From the NCBI GenBank assembly GCA_946886175.1, contig CAMPIA010000089.1:1-5923 (forward strand): DNA of 5,923 bases, in the 5' to 3' direction. Positions 5,658-5,923 of this stretch are shown piece by piece. The notes beneath the pieces were generated by a model that did not search any database, was not told the origin of the DNA, and saw only the letters and a list, made by a program, of their open reading frames with translations. The translations under genes and the position numbers were made by a program. Each line of letters begins with the position of its first letter. Positions within the stretch are counted from its first letter, which is position 1. Source of the DNA: an uncultured Altererythrobacter sp. (GTDB lineage: Bacteria; Pseudomonadota; Alphaproteobacteria; Sphingomonadales; Sphingomonadaceae).

Positions 5658-5923
5658 TTTCGGCTCCCCCGATCCTATGCGAGTACGCATTGAAGTCGAT
5701 CTACTGGCAACACAGCGATCTTCGAATTACCAAGTCTCAATAGAACGCAGGCACCCCATAACGCATACTCGTAAATATCCTTCAATATCGATATTGAACA
5801 GATGCAGGGAATGTCGAGTCAGCACGAATTGGTGGGCGAGCACGGCCCATGGCGGCGATGTCCCACCCTCACCGTTCAATCCCGCGCCCCGGCTGTAATC
5901 CAACGCTGTGGTGCAATAAATGC
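5658..5923. other. Non-coding stretch with lower GC, no supportable gene
   Basis: By my count 5701-5820 is about 44% GC, clearly below the transfer operon. The plus-strand frames here lack a coherent protein pattern. The stretch should contain the promoter of the leftward Excalibur gene, but no convincing -35/-10 pair was found. Apart from the palindrome at 5781-5798 I see no structure, tRNA or repeat. Confidence 0.6.
5781..5798. promoter_or_regulatory. Perfect 18-bp palindrome, operator-like
   Basis: TTCAATATCGATATTGAA is identical to its own reverse complement over all 18 bases. It lies about 125 bp upstream of the Excalibur gene start, in the AT-richest part of the window. Length and perfect symmetry fit a binding site for a dimeric helix-turn-helix regulator, but I cannot name the protein. 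The position is rather far for a simple repressor site of the Excalibur gene, so it may serve a gene to the right of the window. Confidence 0.45.

Noticed and set aside
5485..5898. Plus-strand 137-codon frame at the right end
   Set aside because: It runs antisense through the Excalibur gene and then through AT-richer DNA. No ribosome site or recognisable protein pattern was found.
1..5923. CRISPR array, rRNA, tRNA, insertion sequence or integrase
   Set aside because: No regularly spaced repeats, no cloverleaf with conserved T-loop, and no transposase or integrase motifs were seen in any frame.

Overview
The window looks like accessory DNA from a high-GC proteobacterium, most likely an alphaproteobacterium of the Sphingomonadales or a relative. 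The reasons are the very high GC at third codon positions, the TraG/Trb protein type, and a small protein of a kind I associate with that class. This assignment is inference from composition and protein style. No marker gene is present.

Positions 1-4369 (minus strand) hold the front end of a P-type (IncP-like) conjugative type IV secretion operon, read leftwards in the order traG (coupling protein), a CopG-like ribbon-helix-helix gene, trbB (ATPase), trbC (pilin), trbD (VirB3-like) and trbE (VirB4-like ATPase, cut by the window edge). The genes are separated by 1 nt or overlap by 1-7 nt, so they are almost certainly co-transcribed and translationally coupled. Together they recruit the relaxase-DNA complex (TraG), power pilus assembly and transport (TrbB, TrbE), and build the pilus and inner-membrane part of the channel (TrbC, TrbD). 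The remaining genes (trbJ, L, F, G, I in related clusters) should lie to the left of position 1.

Positions 4370-4898 are a gene-poor gap between the operon and an oppositely read unit. The gap contains a 30-bp dyad at 4610-4639 with the layout of a serine-resolvase crossover site. No relaxase or recombinase gene is seen next to it, so this is probably a module boundary.

Positions 4899-5167 (plus strand) hold the most interesting element. A 45-codon gene with a textbook Shine-Dalgarno is preceded by an RNA that can fold into a three-way junction. The closing stem pairs the Shine-Dalgarno exactly with an upstream CTCCTTTGA. A second AAGGAG further upstream could compete for the same anti-Shine-Dalgarno. 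This is a candidate cis-regulatory RNA (riboswitch or thermosensor type). A perfect 8-bp stem follows the gene and may end the transcript.

Positions 5227-5319 may encode a 30-residue single-pass membrane peptide. Positions 5349-5657 (minus strand) encode a secreted Excalibur-domain protein with a His/Cys-rich segment. The rest, to 5923, is less GC-rich, carries a perfect 18-bp palindrome and shows no convincing gene.
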